Positions 11,980 through 26,900 of a DNA stretch of 64,000 bases are shown here, in pieces (the stretch's first letter is position 1; every line of letters starts with the position of its first letter). The position numbers and the translations under genes are program-made. Source of the stretch: Ceratothoa steindachneri (Eukaryota > Arthropoda > Malacostraca > Isopoda > Cymothoidae); NCBI GenBank assembly GCA_963969495.1, contig OZ018317.1:34198226-34262225 (forward strand), written 5' to 3'. The notes beneath the pieces were generated by a model, which worked only from the letters and a program-made list of their open reading frames with translations, was not told the DNA's origin and searched no databases.

Positions 11980-14900
11980 ATAAATGGCTATGTCGGCTCA
12001 TAGCTAGTTTAGCGGATGGTAACTATTTTACTTTTCAATGAGTAACAAGAACGCTATAAATTGCTATGTCGGCTCATAGGACGTCGGGCAGATGGTAACC
12101 ATTTTACTTTTCAATGACTTACGCGACGCTATAAATGGCTATGTCGGCTCATAGGTCGTCGGCGGATGGTAAACATTTTACTTTTCAATGAGTAACGCGA
12201 CGCTATAAATTGCTATGTCGGCTCATAGGTCGTCGGGCGGATGGTAAACATTTTACTTTTCAATGAGTAACGCGACGCTATAAATTGCTATGTCGGCTCA
12301 TAGGTCGTCGGGCGGATGGTAACCATTTTACTTTTCAATGAGTAACGCGACGCTATAAATTGCTATGTCGGCTCATAGGTCGTCGGGCGGATGGTAAACA
12401 TTTTACTTTTCAATGAGTAACGTGACGCTATAAATTGCTATGTCGGCTCATAGGTCGTCGGGCGGATGGTAACCATTTTACTTTTCAATGAGTAACACGA
12501 CGCTATAAATTGCTATGTCGGCTCATAGGTCATCGGGCGGATGGTAAACATTTTACTTTTCAATGAGTAACGCGACGCTATAAATTGCTATGTCGGCTCA
12601 TAGGTCATCGGCGGATGGTAAACATTTTACTTTTCAATGAGTAACACGACGCTATAAATTGCTATGTCGGCTCATAGGTCGTCGGGCAGGTGGTAAAGAT
12701 TTTACTTTTCAATGAGTAACGCGACGCTATAAATTGCTATGTCGGCTCATAAGTCGTCGGGCGGATGGTAACCATTTTACTTTTCAATGAGTAACGCGAC
12801 GCTATAAATTGCTATGTCGGCTCATAGGTCGTCGGGTGGATGGTAAACATTTTACTTTTCAATGAGTAACGCGACGCTTTAAATTGCTATGTCGGCTCAT
12901 AGCTAGTCGGGCGGATGGTAAACATTTTACTTTTCAATGAGTAACATGACGCTATAAATTGCTATGTCGGCTCATAGGTCATCGGGCGGATGGTAACCAT
13001 TTTACTTTTCAATGAGTAACGCGACGCTATAAATTGCTATGTCGGCTCATAGGTCGTCGGGCGGATGGTAACCACTTTACTTTTCAATGAGTAACGCGAC
13101 GCTATAAATTGCTATGTCGGCTCATAGGTCGTCGGGCGGATGGTAAACATTTTACTTTTCAATGAGTAACGCGACGCTATAAATTGCTATGTCGGCTCAT
13201 AGCTAGTCAGGTGGATGGTAACCATTTTACTTTTCAATGAGTAACACGACGCTATAAATTGATATGTCGGCTCATAGGTCGTCGGGTGGATGGTAAACAT
13301 TTTACTTTTCAATGAGTAACGCGACGCTATAAATTGCTATGTCGGCTCATAGGTCGTCGGGTGGATGGTAATCATTTTACTTTTCAATGAGTAACGCGAC
13401 GCTATAAATTGCTATGTCGGCTCATAGCTAGTCGGGTGGATGGTAACCATTTTACTTTTCAATGAGTAACACGACGTAATAAATTGCTATGTCGTCTCAT
13501 AGGTCATCGGGCTGATGGTAACCATTTTACTTTTCAATGAGTAACACGACGCTATAAATTGCTATGTCGGCTCATAGTTCGTCGGGCGGATTGTAAACAT
13601 TTTACTTTTCAATGAGTAACGCGACGCTATAAAATTGCTATGTGGCTCATAGGTCGTCGGACGGATGGTAACCATTTTACTTTTCAATGAGTAACGCGAC
13701 GCTATAAATTGCTATGTCGCTCAGAGTTTGTCGGGCGGATGGTAAACATTTTACTTTTCAATGAGTAACGCGACGCTATAAATGGCTATGTCGGCTCATA
13801 GCTAGTTTGGCGGATGGTAACCATTTTACTTTTCAATGAGTAACACGACGCTGTAAATTGCTATGTCGGCTCATAGGTCGTCGGGCGGATGGCGAACATT
13901 TTACTTTTCAATGAGTAACGCGACGCTATAAATTGCTATGTCGGCTCATAGGTCGTCGGGTGGATGGTAAACATTTTACTTTTCAATGAGTAACGCGACG
14001 CTATAAATTGCAATGTCGGCTCATAGGTCATCGGGCGGATGGTAACCATTTTACCTTTCAATGGGTAACGAGACGCTATAAATTGCTATGTTGGCTCATA
14101 GGTCGTCGGGCGGATGGTAAACATTTTACTTTTCAATTACTTACGTGACGCTATAAATTGCTATGTCGGCTCATAGGTCGTCGGGCGGATGGTAAACATT
14201 TTACTTTTCAATGAGTAACGCGACGCTATAAATTTCTATGTCGGCTCATAGGTCTTCGGACGGATGGTAAACATTTTACTTTTCAATGAGTAACGCGACG
14301 CTATAAATTGCTATGTTGATCATAGGTTGTCGGGCGGATGGTAACCATTTAACTTTTCAATGAGTAACGCGACGCTATAAATTGCTATGTCGGCTCATAG
14401 GTCGTCGGGCGGATGGTAACCATTTTACTTCTCAATGAGTAACGCGACGCTATAAATTTCTATGTCGGCTCATAGGTCATCGGGCGGATGGTAAACATTT
14501 TACTTTTCAATGAGTAACGCGACGCTATAAATTGCTATGTCGGCTCATAGCTAGTTTGGCGAATTGTAAACATTTTACTTCTCAATGAGTAACGCGACGC
14601 TAAAAATTGCTATGTCGGCTCATAGGTCATCGGGCGGATGGTAAACATTTTACTTTTCAATGAGTAACGCGACGCTATAAATTGCTATGTCGGCTCATAG
14701 CTAGTTTGGCGAATGGTAAACATTTTACTTTTCAATGACTTACGCAACGCTATAAATTGCTATGTCGGCTCATAGGTCGTCGGGCGGATGGTAAACATTT
14801 TACTTTTCAATGAGTAACGCGACGCTATAAATTGCTATGTCGGCTCATAGGTCGTCGGGCGGATGGTAAACATTTTACTTTTCAATGAGTAACGCGACGC

Positions 14901-17900
14901 TATAAATTGCTATCTTGGCTCATAGGTTGTCGGGCGGATGGTAACCATTTTACTTTTCAATGAGTAACGCGACGCTATAAATTGCTATGTTGGCTCATAG
15001 GTCGTCGGGCGGATCGTAAACATTTTACTTTTCAATGAGTAACGTGACGCTATAAATTGCTATTTCGGCTCATAGGTCGTCGGGCGGATGGTAAACATTT
15101 TACTTTTCAATGAGTAACGCGACGCTATAAATTGCTATGTCGGCTTATAGCTAGTTTGGCGAATGGTAAACATTTTACTTTTCAATGAGTAACGCGACGC
15201 TATAAATTGCTATGTCGGATCATAGATCATCGGGCGGATGGTAAACATTTTACTTTTCAATGAGTAACGCGACGCTATAAATTGCTATGTCGGCTCATAG
15301 GTCGTCGGGCGGATGGTAAACATTTTACTTTTCAATGAGTAACGCGAAGCTATAAATTGCTATGTTGGCTCATAGGTCGTCGGGCGGATCGTAAACATTT
15401 TACTTTTCAATGAGTAACGTGACGCTATAAATTGCTATGTCGGCTCATAGGTCGTCGGGCGGATGGTAACCATTTTACTTTTCAATGACTTACGCGACGC
15501 TATAAATTGCTATGTCGGCTCATAGGTCGTCGGGCGGATGGTCAACATTTTACTTTTCAATGAGTAACGCGACGCTATAAATTGCTATGTCGGCTCATAG
15601 GTCGTCGGGCGGATGGTAAACATTTTACTTTTCAATGAGTAACGCGACGCTATAAATTGCTATGTTTGCTCAGAGGTTGTCGGGCGGATGGTAACCATTT
15701 TACTTTTCAATGAGTAACGCGACGCTATAAATTGCTATGTTGGCTCATAGGTCGTCGGGCGGATCGTAAACATTTTACTTTTCAATGAGTAACGCGACGC
15801 TATAAATTGCTATGTCGGCTCATAGGTCATCGGGCGGATGGTACACATTTTACTTTTCAATGAGTAACGCGACGCTATAAATTGCTATGTCGGCTCATAG
15901 CTAGTTTGGCGAATGGTAAACATTTTACTTTTCAATGAGTAACGCGACGCTATAAATTGCTATGTCGGCTCATAGGTCATCGGGCGGATGGTAAACATTT
16001 TACTTTTCAATGAGTAACGAGACTCTATAAATTGCTATGTCGGCGCATAGGACGTCGTGCGGATGGTAACCATTTTACTTTTCAATGACTTACGCGACGC
16101 TATAAATTGCTATGTCAACTCATAGGTCTCGGGCGGATGGTAAACATTTTACTTTTCAATGAGTAACGCGACGCTATAAATTGCTATGTCGGCTCATAGG
16201 TCGTCGGGCGGATTGTAAACATTTTACTTTTCAATGAGTAACGCGACGCTATAAAATTGCTATGTCGGCTCATAGGTCGTCGGGCGGATGGTAACCATTT
16301 TACTTTTCAATGAGTAACGCGACGCTATAAATTTCTATGTCGGCTCAGAGGTCATCGGGCGGATGGTAAACATTTTACTTTTCAATGAGTAACGTGACGC
16401 TATAAATTGCTATGTCTGCTCATAGGGCGTCGGGCGGATGGTAAACATTTTACTTTTCAATGAGTAACACGAAGCTATAAATTGCTATGTCGGATCATAG
16501 GTCGTCGGGCGGATGGTAACCATTTTACTTTTCAATAAGTAACACGACGCTATAAATTGCTATGTCGGCATATAGGTCGTCGGGCGGATGGTAACCATTT
16601 TACTTTTCAATGAGTAACCCGACGCTATAAATTGCTATGTCGGCTCATAGGTCATCGGCGGATGGTAAACATTTTACTTTTCAATGAGTAACACGACGCT
16701 ATAAATTGCTATGTCGGCTCATAGGTCGTCGGGCGGATGGTAAACATTTTACTTTTCAATGAGTAACGCGACGCTATAAATTGCTATGTCGGCTCATAGG
16801 TCGTCGGGCGGATGGTAACCATTTTACTTTTCAATGAGTAACGCGACGCTATAAATTGCTATGTCGGCTCATAGGTCGTCGGGCGGATGGTAAACATTTT
16901 ACTTTTCAATGAGTAACGCGACGCTATAAATTGCTATGTCGGCTCATAGGTCGTCGGGCGGATTGTAAACATTTTACTTTTCAATGAGTAACGCGACGCT
17001 ATAAATTGCTATGTCGGCTCATAGGTCGTCGGGTGGATGGTAAACATTTTACTTTTCAATGAGTAACGCGACGCTATAAATTGCTATGTCGGCTCATAGC
17101 TAGTCGGGCGGATGGTAACCATTTTACTTTTCAATGAGTAACACGACCCTATAAATTGCTATGTCGGCTCATAGGTCATCGGGCGGATGGTAACCATTTT
17201 ACTTTTCAATGAGTAACGCGACGCTATAAATTGCTATGTCGCCTCATAGGTCGTCGGGCGGATGGTAACCACTTTACTTTTCAATGAGTAACGCGACGCT
17301 ATAAATTGCTATGTCGGCTCATAGGTCGTCGGGCGGATGGTAAACATTTTACTTTTCAATGAGTAACGCGAAGCTATAAATTCCTATGTCGGCTCATAGC
17401 TAGTCGGGTGGATGGTAACCATTTTACTTTTCAATGAGTAACACGACGCTATAAATTGCTATGTCGGCTCATAGGTCATCGGGCGGATGGTAAACATTTT
17501 ACTTTTCAATGAGTAACGCGACGCTATAAATTGCTATGTCGGCTCATAGGTCGTCGGGCGGATGGTAACCATTTTACTTTTCAATGAGTAACGCGACGCT
17601 ATAAATTGCTATGTCGGCTCATAGCTAGTTTGGCGAATGGTAAACATTTTACTTTTCAATGAGTAACGCGACGCTATATATTGCTATGTCGGCTCATAGG
17701 TCGTCGGGCGGATGGTAAACATTTTACTTCTCAATGAGTAACGCGACGCTATAAATTGCTATGTCGGCTCATAGGTCATCGGGCGGATGGTAAACATTTT
17801 ACTTTTCAATGAGTAACGCGACGCTATAAATTGCTATGTCGGCTCATAGCTAGTTTGGCGAATGGTAAACATTTTACTTCTCAATGAGTAACGCGACGCT

Positions 17901-20900
17901 ATAAATTGCTATGTCGGCTCATAGGTCATCGGGCGGATGGTAAACATTTTACTTTTCAATGAGTAACGCGACGCTATAAATTGCTATGTCGGCTCATAGC
18001 TAGTTTGGCAAATGGTAAACATTTTACTTTTCAATGAGTAACGCGACGCTATAAATTGCTATGTCGGCTCATAGGTCATCGGGCGGATGGTAAACATTTT
18101 ACTTTTCAATGAGTAACGAGACGCTATAAATTGCAAAGGCGGCTCATAGGACATCGGGCGGATGGTAACCATTTTACTTTTCAATGAATTACGCGACGCT
18201 ATAAATTGCTATGTCAACTCATAGGTCGTCGGGCGGATGGTAAACATTTTACTTTTCAATGAGTAACGCGACGCTATAAATTGCTATGTCGGCTCATAGG
18301 TCGTCGGGCGGATTGTAAACATTTTACTTTTCAATGAGTAACGCGACGCTATAAAATTGCTATGTCGGCTCATAGGTCGTCGGGCGGATGGTAACCATTT
18401 TACTTTTCAATGAGTAACGCGACGCTATAAATTGCTATGTCGGCTCAGAGGTCGTCGGGCGGATGGTAAACATTTTACTTTTCAATGAGTAACGTGACGC
18501 TATAAATTGCTATGTCGGCTCATAGCCAGTTTGCGGATGGTAACCATTTTACTTTTCAATGAGTAACACGACGCTATAAATTGCTATGTCAGCTCATAGG
18601 TCGTCGGGCGGATGGCAAACATTTTACTTTTCAATGAGTAACGCGACGCTATGAATTGCTATGTCGGCTCATAGGTCTTCGGGCGGATGGTAAACATTTT
18701 ACTTTTCAATGAGTAACGCGACGCTATAAATTGCAATGTCGGCTCATAGGTCATCGGGCGGATGGTAACCATTTTACTTTTCAATGAGTAACGCGACGCT
18801 ATAAATTGCTATGTTGGCTCATAGGTCGTCGGGCGGATCGTAAACATTTTACTTTTCAATGAGTAACGTGACGCTATAAATTGCTATGTCGGCTCATAGG
18901 TCGTCGGGCGGATGGTAACCATTTTACTTTTCAATGACTTACGCGACGCTATAAATTGCTATGTCGGCTCATAGGTCGTCGGGCAAATGGTAAACATTTT
19001 ACTTTTCAATGAGTAACGCGACGCTATAAATTGCTATGTCGGCTCATAGGTCGTCGGGCGGATGGTAAACATTTTACTTTTCAATGAGTAACGCGACGCT
19101 ATAAATTGCTATGTTGGCTCATAGGTTGTCGGGCGGATGGTAACCATTTTACTTTTCAATGAGTAACGCGACGCTATAAATTGCTATGTCGGCTCATAGG
19201 TCGTCGGGCGGATGGTAAACATTTTACTTTTCAATGAGTAACGTGACGCTATAAATTGCTATGTCGGCTCATAGTTCGTCGGGCGGATGGTAACCATTTT
19301 ACTTTTCAATGAGTAACACGACGCTATAAATTGCTATGTCGGCTCATAGGTCTTCGGGAGGATGGTAAACATTTTACTTTTCAATGAGTAACGCGACGCT
19401 ATATATTGCTATGTCGGCTCATAGGTCGTCGGGCGAATGGTAAACATTTTACTTCTCAATGAGTAACGCGACGCTATAAATTGCTATGTCGGCTCATAGG
19501 TCATCGGGCGGATGGTAAACATTTTACTTTTCAATGAGTAACGCGACGCTATAAATTGCTATGTCGGCTCATAGCTAGTTTGGCGAATGGTAAACATTTT
19601 ACTTTTCAATGAGTAACGCGACGCTATAAATTGCTATGTCGGCTCATAGCTAGTTTGGCGGATGGTAACCATTTTACTTTTCAATGAGTAACGAGACGCT
19701 ATAAATTGCTATGTCGGCTCATAGGACGTCGGGCAGATGGTAACCATTTTACTTTTCAATGACTTACGCGACGCTATAAATGGCTATGTCGGCTCATAGG
19801 TCGTCGGCGGATGGTAAACATTTTACTTTTCAATGAGTAACGCGACGCTATAAATTGCTATGTCGGCTCATAGGTCGTCGGGCGGATGGTAAACATTTTA
19901 CTTTTCAATGAGTAACGCGACGCTATAAATTGCTATGTCGGCTCATAGGTCGTCGGGCGGATGGTAACCATTTTACTTTTCAATGAGTAACGCGACGCTA
20001 TAAATTGCTATGTCGGCTCATAGGTCGTCGGGCGGATGGTAAACATTTTACTTTTCAATGAGTAACGTGACGCTATAAATTGCTATGTCGGCTCATAGGT
20101 CGTCGGGCGGATGGTAACCATTTTACTTTTCAATGAGTAACACGACGCTATAAATTGCTATGTCGGCTCATAGGTCATCGGGCGGATGGTAAACATTTTA
20201 CTTTTCAATGAGTAACGCGACGCTATAAATTGCTATGTCGGCTCATAGGTCATCGGCGGATGGTAAACATTTTACTTTTCAATGAGTAACACGACGCTAT
20301 AAATTGCTATGTCGGCTCATAGGTCGTCGGGCAGGTGGTAAAGATTTTACTTTTCAATGAGTAACGCGACGCTATAAATTGCTATGTCGGCTCATAGGTC
20401 GTCGGGCGGATGGTAACCATTTTACTTTTCAATGAGTAACGCGACGCTATAAATTGCTATGTCGGCTCATAGGTCGTCGGGTGGATGGTAAACATTTTAC
20501 TTTTCAATGAGTAACGCGACGCTTTAAATTGCTATGTCGGCTCATAGCTAGTCGGGCGGATGGTAAACATTTTACTTTTCAATGAGTAACATGACGCTAT
20601 AAATTGCTATGTCGGCTCATAGGTCATCGGGCGGATGGTAACCATTTTACTTTTCAATGAGTAACGCGACGCTATAAATTGCTATGTCGGCTCATAGGTC
20701 GTCGGGCGGATGGTAACCACTTTACTTTTCAATGAGTAACGCGACGCTATAAATTGCTATGTCGGCTCATAGGTCGTCGGGCGGATGGTAAACATTTTAC
20801 TTTTCAATGAGTAACGCGACGCTATAAATTGCTATGTCGGCTCATAGGTCGTCGGGTGGATGGTAAACATTTTACTTTTCAATGAGTAACGCGACGCTAT

Positions 20901-23900
20901 AAATTGCTATGTCGGCTCATAGCTAGTCGGGCGGATGGTAACCATTTTACTTTTCAATGAGTAACACGACCCTATAAATTGCTATGTCGGCTCATAGGTC
21001 ATCGGGCGGATGGTAACCATTTTACTTTTCAATGAGTAACGCGACGCTATAAATTGCTATGTCGCCTCATAGGTCGTCGGGCGGATGGTAACCACTTTAC
21101 TTTTCAATGAGTAACGCGACGCTATAAATTGCTATGTCGGCTCATAGGTCGTCGGGCGGATGGTAAACATTTTACTTTTCAATGAGTAACGCGAAGCTAT
21201 AAATTCCTATGTCGGCTCATAGCTAGTCGGGTGGATGGTAACCATTTTACTTTTCAATGAGTAACACGACGCTATAAATTGCTATGTCGGCTCATAGGTC
21301 ATCGGGCGGATGGTAAACATTTTACTTTTCAATGAGTAACGCGACGCTATAAATTGCTATGTCGGCTCATAGGTCGTCGGGCGGATGGTAACCATTTTAC
21401 TTTTCAATGAGTAACGCGACGCTATAAATTGCTATGTCGGCTCATAGCTAGTTTGGCGAATGGTAAACATTTTACTTTTCAATGAGTAACGCGACGCTAT
21501 ATATTGCTATGTCGGCTCATAGGTCGTCGGGCGGATGGTAAACATTTTACTTCTCAATGAGTAACGCGACGCTATAAATTGCTATGTCGGCTCATAGGTC
21601 ATCGGGCGGATGGTAAACATTTTACTTTTCAATGAGTAACGCGACGCTATAAATTGCTATGTCGGCTCATAGCTAGTTTGGCGAATGGTAAACATTTTAC
21701 TTCTCAATGAGTAACGCGACGCTATAAATTGCTATGTCGGCTCATAGGTCATCGGGCGGATGGTAAACATTTTACTTTTCAATGAGTAACGCGACGCTAT
21801 AAATTGCTATGTCGGCTCATAGCTAGTTTGGCAAATGGTAAACATTTTACTTTTCAATGAGTAACGCGACGCTATAAATTGCTATGTCGGCTCATAGGTC
21901 ATCGGGCGGATGGTAAACATTTTACTTTTCAATGAGTAACGAGACGCTATAAATTGCAAAGGCGGCTCATAGGACATCGGGCGGATGGTAACCATTTTAC
22001 TTTTCAATGAATTACGCGACGCTATAAATTGCTATGTCAACTCATAGGTCGTCGGGCGGATGGTAAACATTTTACTTTTCAATGAGTAACGCGACGCTAT
22101 AAATTGCTATGTCGGCTCATAGGTCGTCGGGCGGATTGTAAACATTTTACTTTTCAATGAGTAACGCGACGCTATAAAATTGCTATGTCGGCTCATAGGT
22201 CGTCGGGCGGATGGTAACCATTTTACTTTTCAATGAGTAACGCGACGCTATAAATTGCTATGTCGGCTCAGAGGTCGTCGGGCGGATGGTAAACATTTTA
22301 CTTTTCAATGAGTAACGTGACGCTATAAATTGCTATGTCGGCTCATAGCCAGTTTGCGGATGGTAACCATTTTACTTTTCAATGAGTAACACGACGCTAT
22401 AAATTGCTATGTCAGCTCATAGGTCGTCGGGCGGATGGCAAACATTTTACTTTTCAATGAGTAACGCGACGCTATGAATTGCTATGTCGGCTCATAGGTC
22501 TTCGGGCGGATGGTAAACATTTTACTTTTCAATGAGTAACGCGACGCTATAAATTGCAATGTCGGCTCATAGGTCATCGGGCGGATGGTAACCATTTTAC
22601 TTTTCAATGAGTAACGCGACGCTATAAATTGCTATGTTGGCTCATAGGTCGTCGGGCGGATCGTAAACATTTTACTTTTCAATGAGTAACGTGACGCTAT
22701 AAATTGCTATGTCGGCTCATAGGTCGTCGGGCGGATGGTAACCATTTTACTTTTCAATGACTTACGCGACGCTATAAATTGCTATGTCGGCTCATAGGTC
22801 GTCGGGCAAATGGTAAACATTTTACTTTTCAATGAGTAACGCGACGCTATAAATTGCTATGTCGGCTCATAGGTCGTCGGGCGGATGGTAAACATTTTAC
22901 TTTTCAATGAGTAACGCGACGCTATAAATTGCTATGTTGGCTCATAGGTTGTCGGGCGGATGGTAACCATTTTACTTTTCAATGAGTAACGCGACGCTAT
23001 AAATTGCTATGTCGGCTCATAGGTCGTCGGGCGGATGGTAAACATTTTACTTTTCAATGAGTAACGTGACGCTATAAATTGCTATGTCGGCTCATAGTTC
23101 GTCGGGCGGATGGTAACCATTTTACTTTTCAATGAGTAACACGACGCTATAAATTGCTATGTCGGCTCATAGGTCTTCGGGAGGATGGTAAACATTTTAC
23201 TTTTCAATGAGTAACGCGACGCTATATATTGCTATGTCGGCTCATAGGTCGTCGGGCGAATGGTAAACATTTTACTTCTCAATGAGTAACGCGACGCTAT
23301 AAATTGCTATGTCGGCTCATAGGTCATCGGGCGGATGGTAAACATTTTACTTTTCAATGAGTAACGCGACGCTATAAATTGCTATGTCGGCTCATAGCTA
23401 GTTTGGCGAATGGTAAACATTTTACTTTTCAATGAGTAACGCGACGCTATAAATTGCTATGTCGGCTCATAGCTAGTTTGGCGGATGGTAACCATTTTAC
23501 TTTTCAATGAGTAACGAGACGCTATAAATTGCTATGTCGGCTCATAGGACGTCGGGCAGATGGTAACCATTTTACTTTTCAATGACTTACGCGACGCTAT
23601 AAATGGCTATGTCGGCTCATAGGTCGTCGGCGGATGGTAAACATTTTACTTTTCAATGAGTAACGCGACGCTATAAATTGCTATGTCGGCTCATAGGTCG
23701 TCGGGCGGATGGTAAACATTTTACTTTTCAATGAGTAACGCGACGCTATAAATTGCTATGTCGGCTCATAGGTCGTCGGGCGGATGGTAACCATTTTACT
23801 TTTCAATGAGTAACGCGACGCTATAAATTGCTATGTCGGCTCATAGGTCGTCGGGCGGATGGTAAACATTTTACTTTTCAATGAGTAACGTGACGCTATA

Positions 23901-26900
23901 AATTGCTATGTCGGCTCATAGGTCGTCGGGCGGATGGTAACCATTTTACTTTTCAATGAGTAACACGACGCTATAAATTGCTATGTCGGCTCATAGGTCA
24001 TCGGGCGGATGGTAAACATTTTACTTTTCAATGAGTAACGCGACGCTATAAATTGCTATGTCGGCTCATAGGTCATCGGCGGATGGTAAACATTTTACTT
24101 TTCAATGAGTAACACGACGCTATAAATTGCTATGTCGGCTCATAGGTCGTCGGGCAGGTGGTAAAGATTTTACTTTTCAATGAGTAACGCGACGCTATAA
24201 ATTGCTATGTCGGCTCATAGGTCGTCGGGCGGATGGTAACCATTTTACTTTTCAATGAGTAACGCGACGCTATAAATTGCTATGTCGGCTCATAGGTCGT
24301 CGGGTGGATGGTAAACATTTTACTTTTCAATGAGTAACGCGACGCTTTAAATTGCTATGTCGGCTCATAGCTAGTCGGGCGGATGGTAAACATTTTACTT
24401 TTCAATGAGTAACATGACGCTATAAATTGCTATGTCGGCTCATAGGTCATCGGGCGGATGGTAACCATTTTACTTTTCAATGAGTAACGCGACGCTATAA
24501 ATTGCTATGTCGGCTCATAGGTCGTCGGGCGGATGGTAACCACTTTACTTTTCAATGAGTAACGCGACGCTATAAATTGCTATGTCGGCTCATAGGTCGT
24601 CGGGCGGATGGTAAACATTTTACTTTTCAATGAGTAACGCGACGCTATAAATTGCTATGTCGGCTCATAGCTAGTCAGGTGGATGGTAACCATTTTACTT
24701 TTCAATGAGTAACACGACGCTATAAATTGATATGTCGGCTCATAGGTCGTCGGGTGGATGGTAAACATTTTACTTTTCAATGAGTAACGCGACGCTATAA
24801 ATTGCTATGTCGGCTCATAGGTCGTCGGGTGGATGGTAATCATTTTACTTTTCAATGAGTAACGCGACGCTATAAATTGCTATGTCGGCTCATAGCTAGT
24901 CGGGTGGATGGTAACCATTTTACTTTTCAATGAGTAACACGACGTAATAAATTGCTATGTCGTCTCATAGGTCATCGGGCTGATGGTAACCATTTTACTT
25001 TTCAATGAGTAACACGACGCTATAAATTGCTATGTCGGCTCATAGTTCGTCGGGCGGATTGTAAACATTTTACTTTTCAATGAGTAACGCGACGCTATAA
25101 AATTGCTATGTCGGCTCATAGGTCGTCGGACGGATGGTAACCATTTTACTTTTCAATGAGTAGCGCGACGCTATAAAGTGCTATGTCGCTCAGAGGTCGT
25201 CGGGCGGATGGTAAACATTTTACTTTTCAATGAGTAACGCGACGCTATAAATGGCTATGTCGGCTCATAGCTAGTTTGGCGGATGGTAACCATTTTACTT
25301 TTCAATGAGTAACACGACGCTGTAAATTGCTATGTCGGCTCATAGGTCGTCGGGCGGATGGCGAACATTTTACTTTTCAATGAGTAACGCGACGCTATAA
25401 ATTGCTATGTCGGCTCATAGGTCGTCGGGTGGATGGTAAACATTTTACTTTTCAATGAGTAACGCGACGCTATAAATTGCAATGTCGGCTCATAGGTCAT
25501 CGGGCGGATGGTAACCATTTTACCTTTCAATGAGTAACGAGACGCTATAAATTGCTATGTTGGCTCATAGGTCGTCGGGCGGATGGTAAACATTTTACTT
25601 TTCAATTACTTACGTGACGCTATAAATTGCTATGTCGGCTCATAGGTCGTCGGGCGGATGGTAAACATTTTACTTTTCAATGAGTAACGCGACGCTATAA
25701 ATTTCTATGTCGGCTCATAGGTCTTCGGACGGATGGTAAACATTTTACTTTTCAATGAGTAACGCGACGCTATAAATTGCTATGTTGATCATAGGTTGTC
25801 GGGCGGATGGTAACCATTTTACTTTTCAATGAGTAACGCGACGCTATAAATTGCTATGTCGGCTCATAGGTCGTCGGGCGGATGGTAACCATTTTACTTC
25901 TCAATGAGTAACGCGACGCTATAAATTTCTATGTCGGCTCATAGGTCATCGGGCGGATGGTAAACATTTTACTTTTCAATGAGTAACGCGACGCTATAAA
26001 TTGCTATGTCGGCTCATAGCTAGTTTGGCGAATTGTAAACATTTTACTTCTCAATGAGTAACGCGACGCTAAAAATTGCTATGTCGGCTCATAGGTCATC
26101 GGGCGGATGGTAAACATTTTACTTTTCAATGAGTAACGCGACGCTATAAATTGCTATGTCGGCTCATAGCTAGTTTGGCGAATGGTAAACATTTTACTTT
26201 TCAATGACTTACGCAACGCTATAAATTGCTATGTCGGCTCATAGGTCGTCGGGCGGATGGTAAACATTTTACTTTTCAATGAGTAACGCGACGCTATAAA
26301 TTGCTATGTCGGCTCATAGGTCGTCGGGCGGATGGTAAACATTTTACTTTTCAATGAGTAACGCGACGCTATAAATTGCTATCTTGGCTCATAGGTTGTC
26401 GGGCGGATGGTAACCATTTTACTTTTCAATGAGTAACGCGACGCTATAAATTGCTATGTTGGCTCATAGGTCGTCGGGCGGATCGTAAACATTTTACTTT
26501 TCAATGAGTAACGTGACGCTATAAATTGCTATGTCGGCTCATAGGTCGTCGGGCGGATGGTAAACATTTTACTTTTCAATGAGTAACGCGACGCTATAAA
26601 TTGCTATGTCGGCTCATAGCTAGTTTGGCGAATGGTAAACATTTTACTTTTCAATGAGTAACGCGACGCTATAAATTGCTATGTCGGCTCATAGGTCATC
26701 GGGCGGATGGTAAACATTTTACTTTTCAATGAGTAACGCGACGCTATAAATTGCTATGTCGGCTCATAGGTCGTCGGGCGGATGGTAAACATTTTACTTT
26801 TCAATGAGTAACGCGAAGCTATAAATTGCTATGTTGGCTCATAGGTCGTCGGGCGGATCGTAAACATTTTACTTTTCAATGAGTAACGTGACGCTATAAA

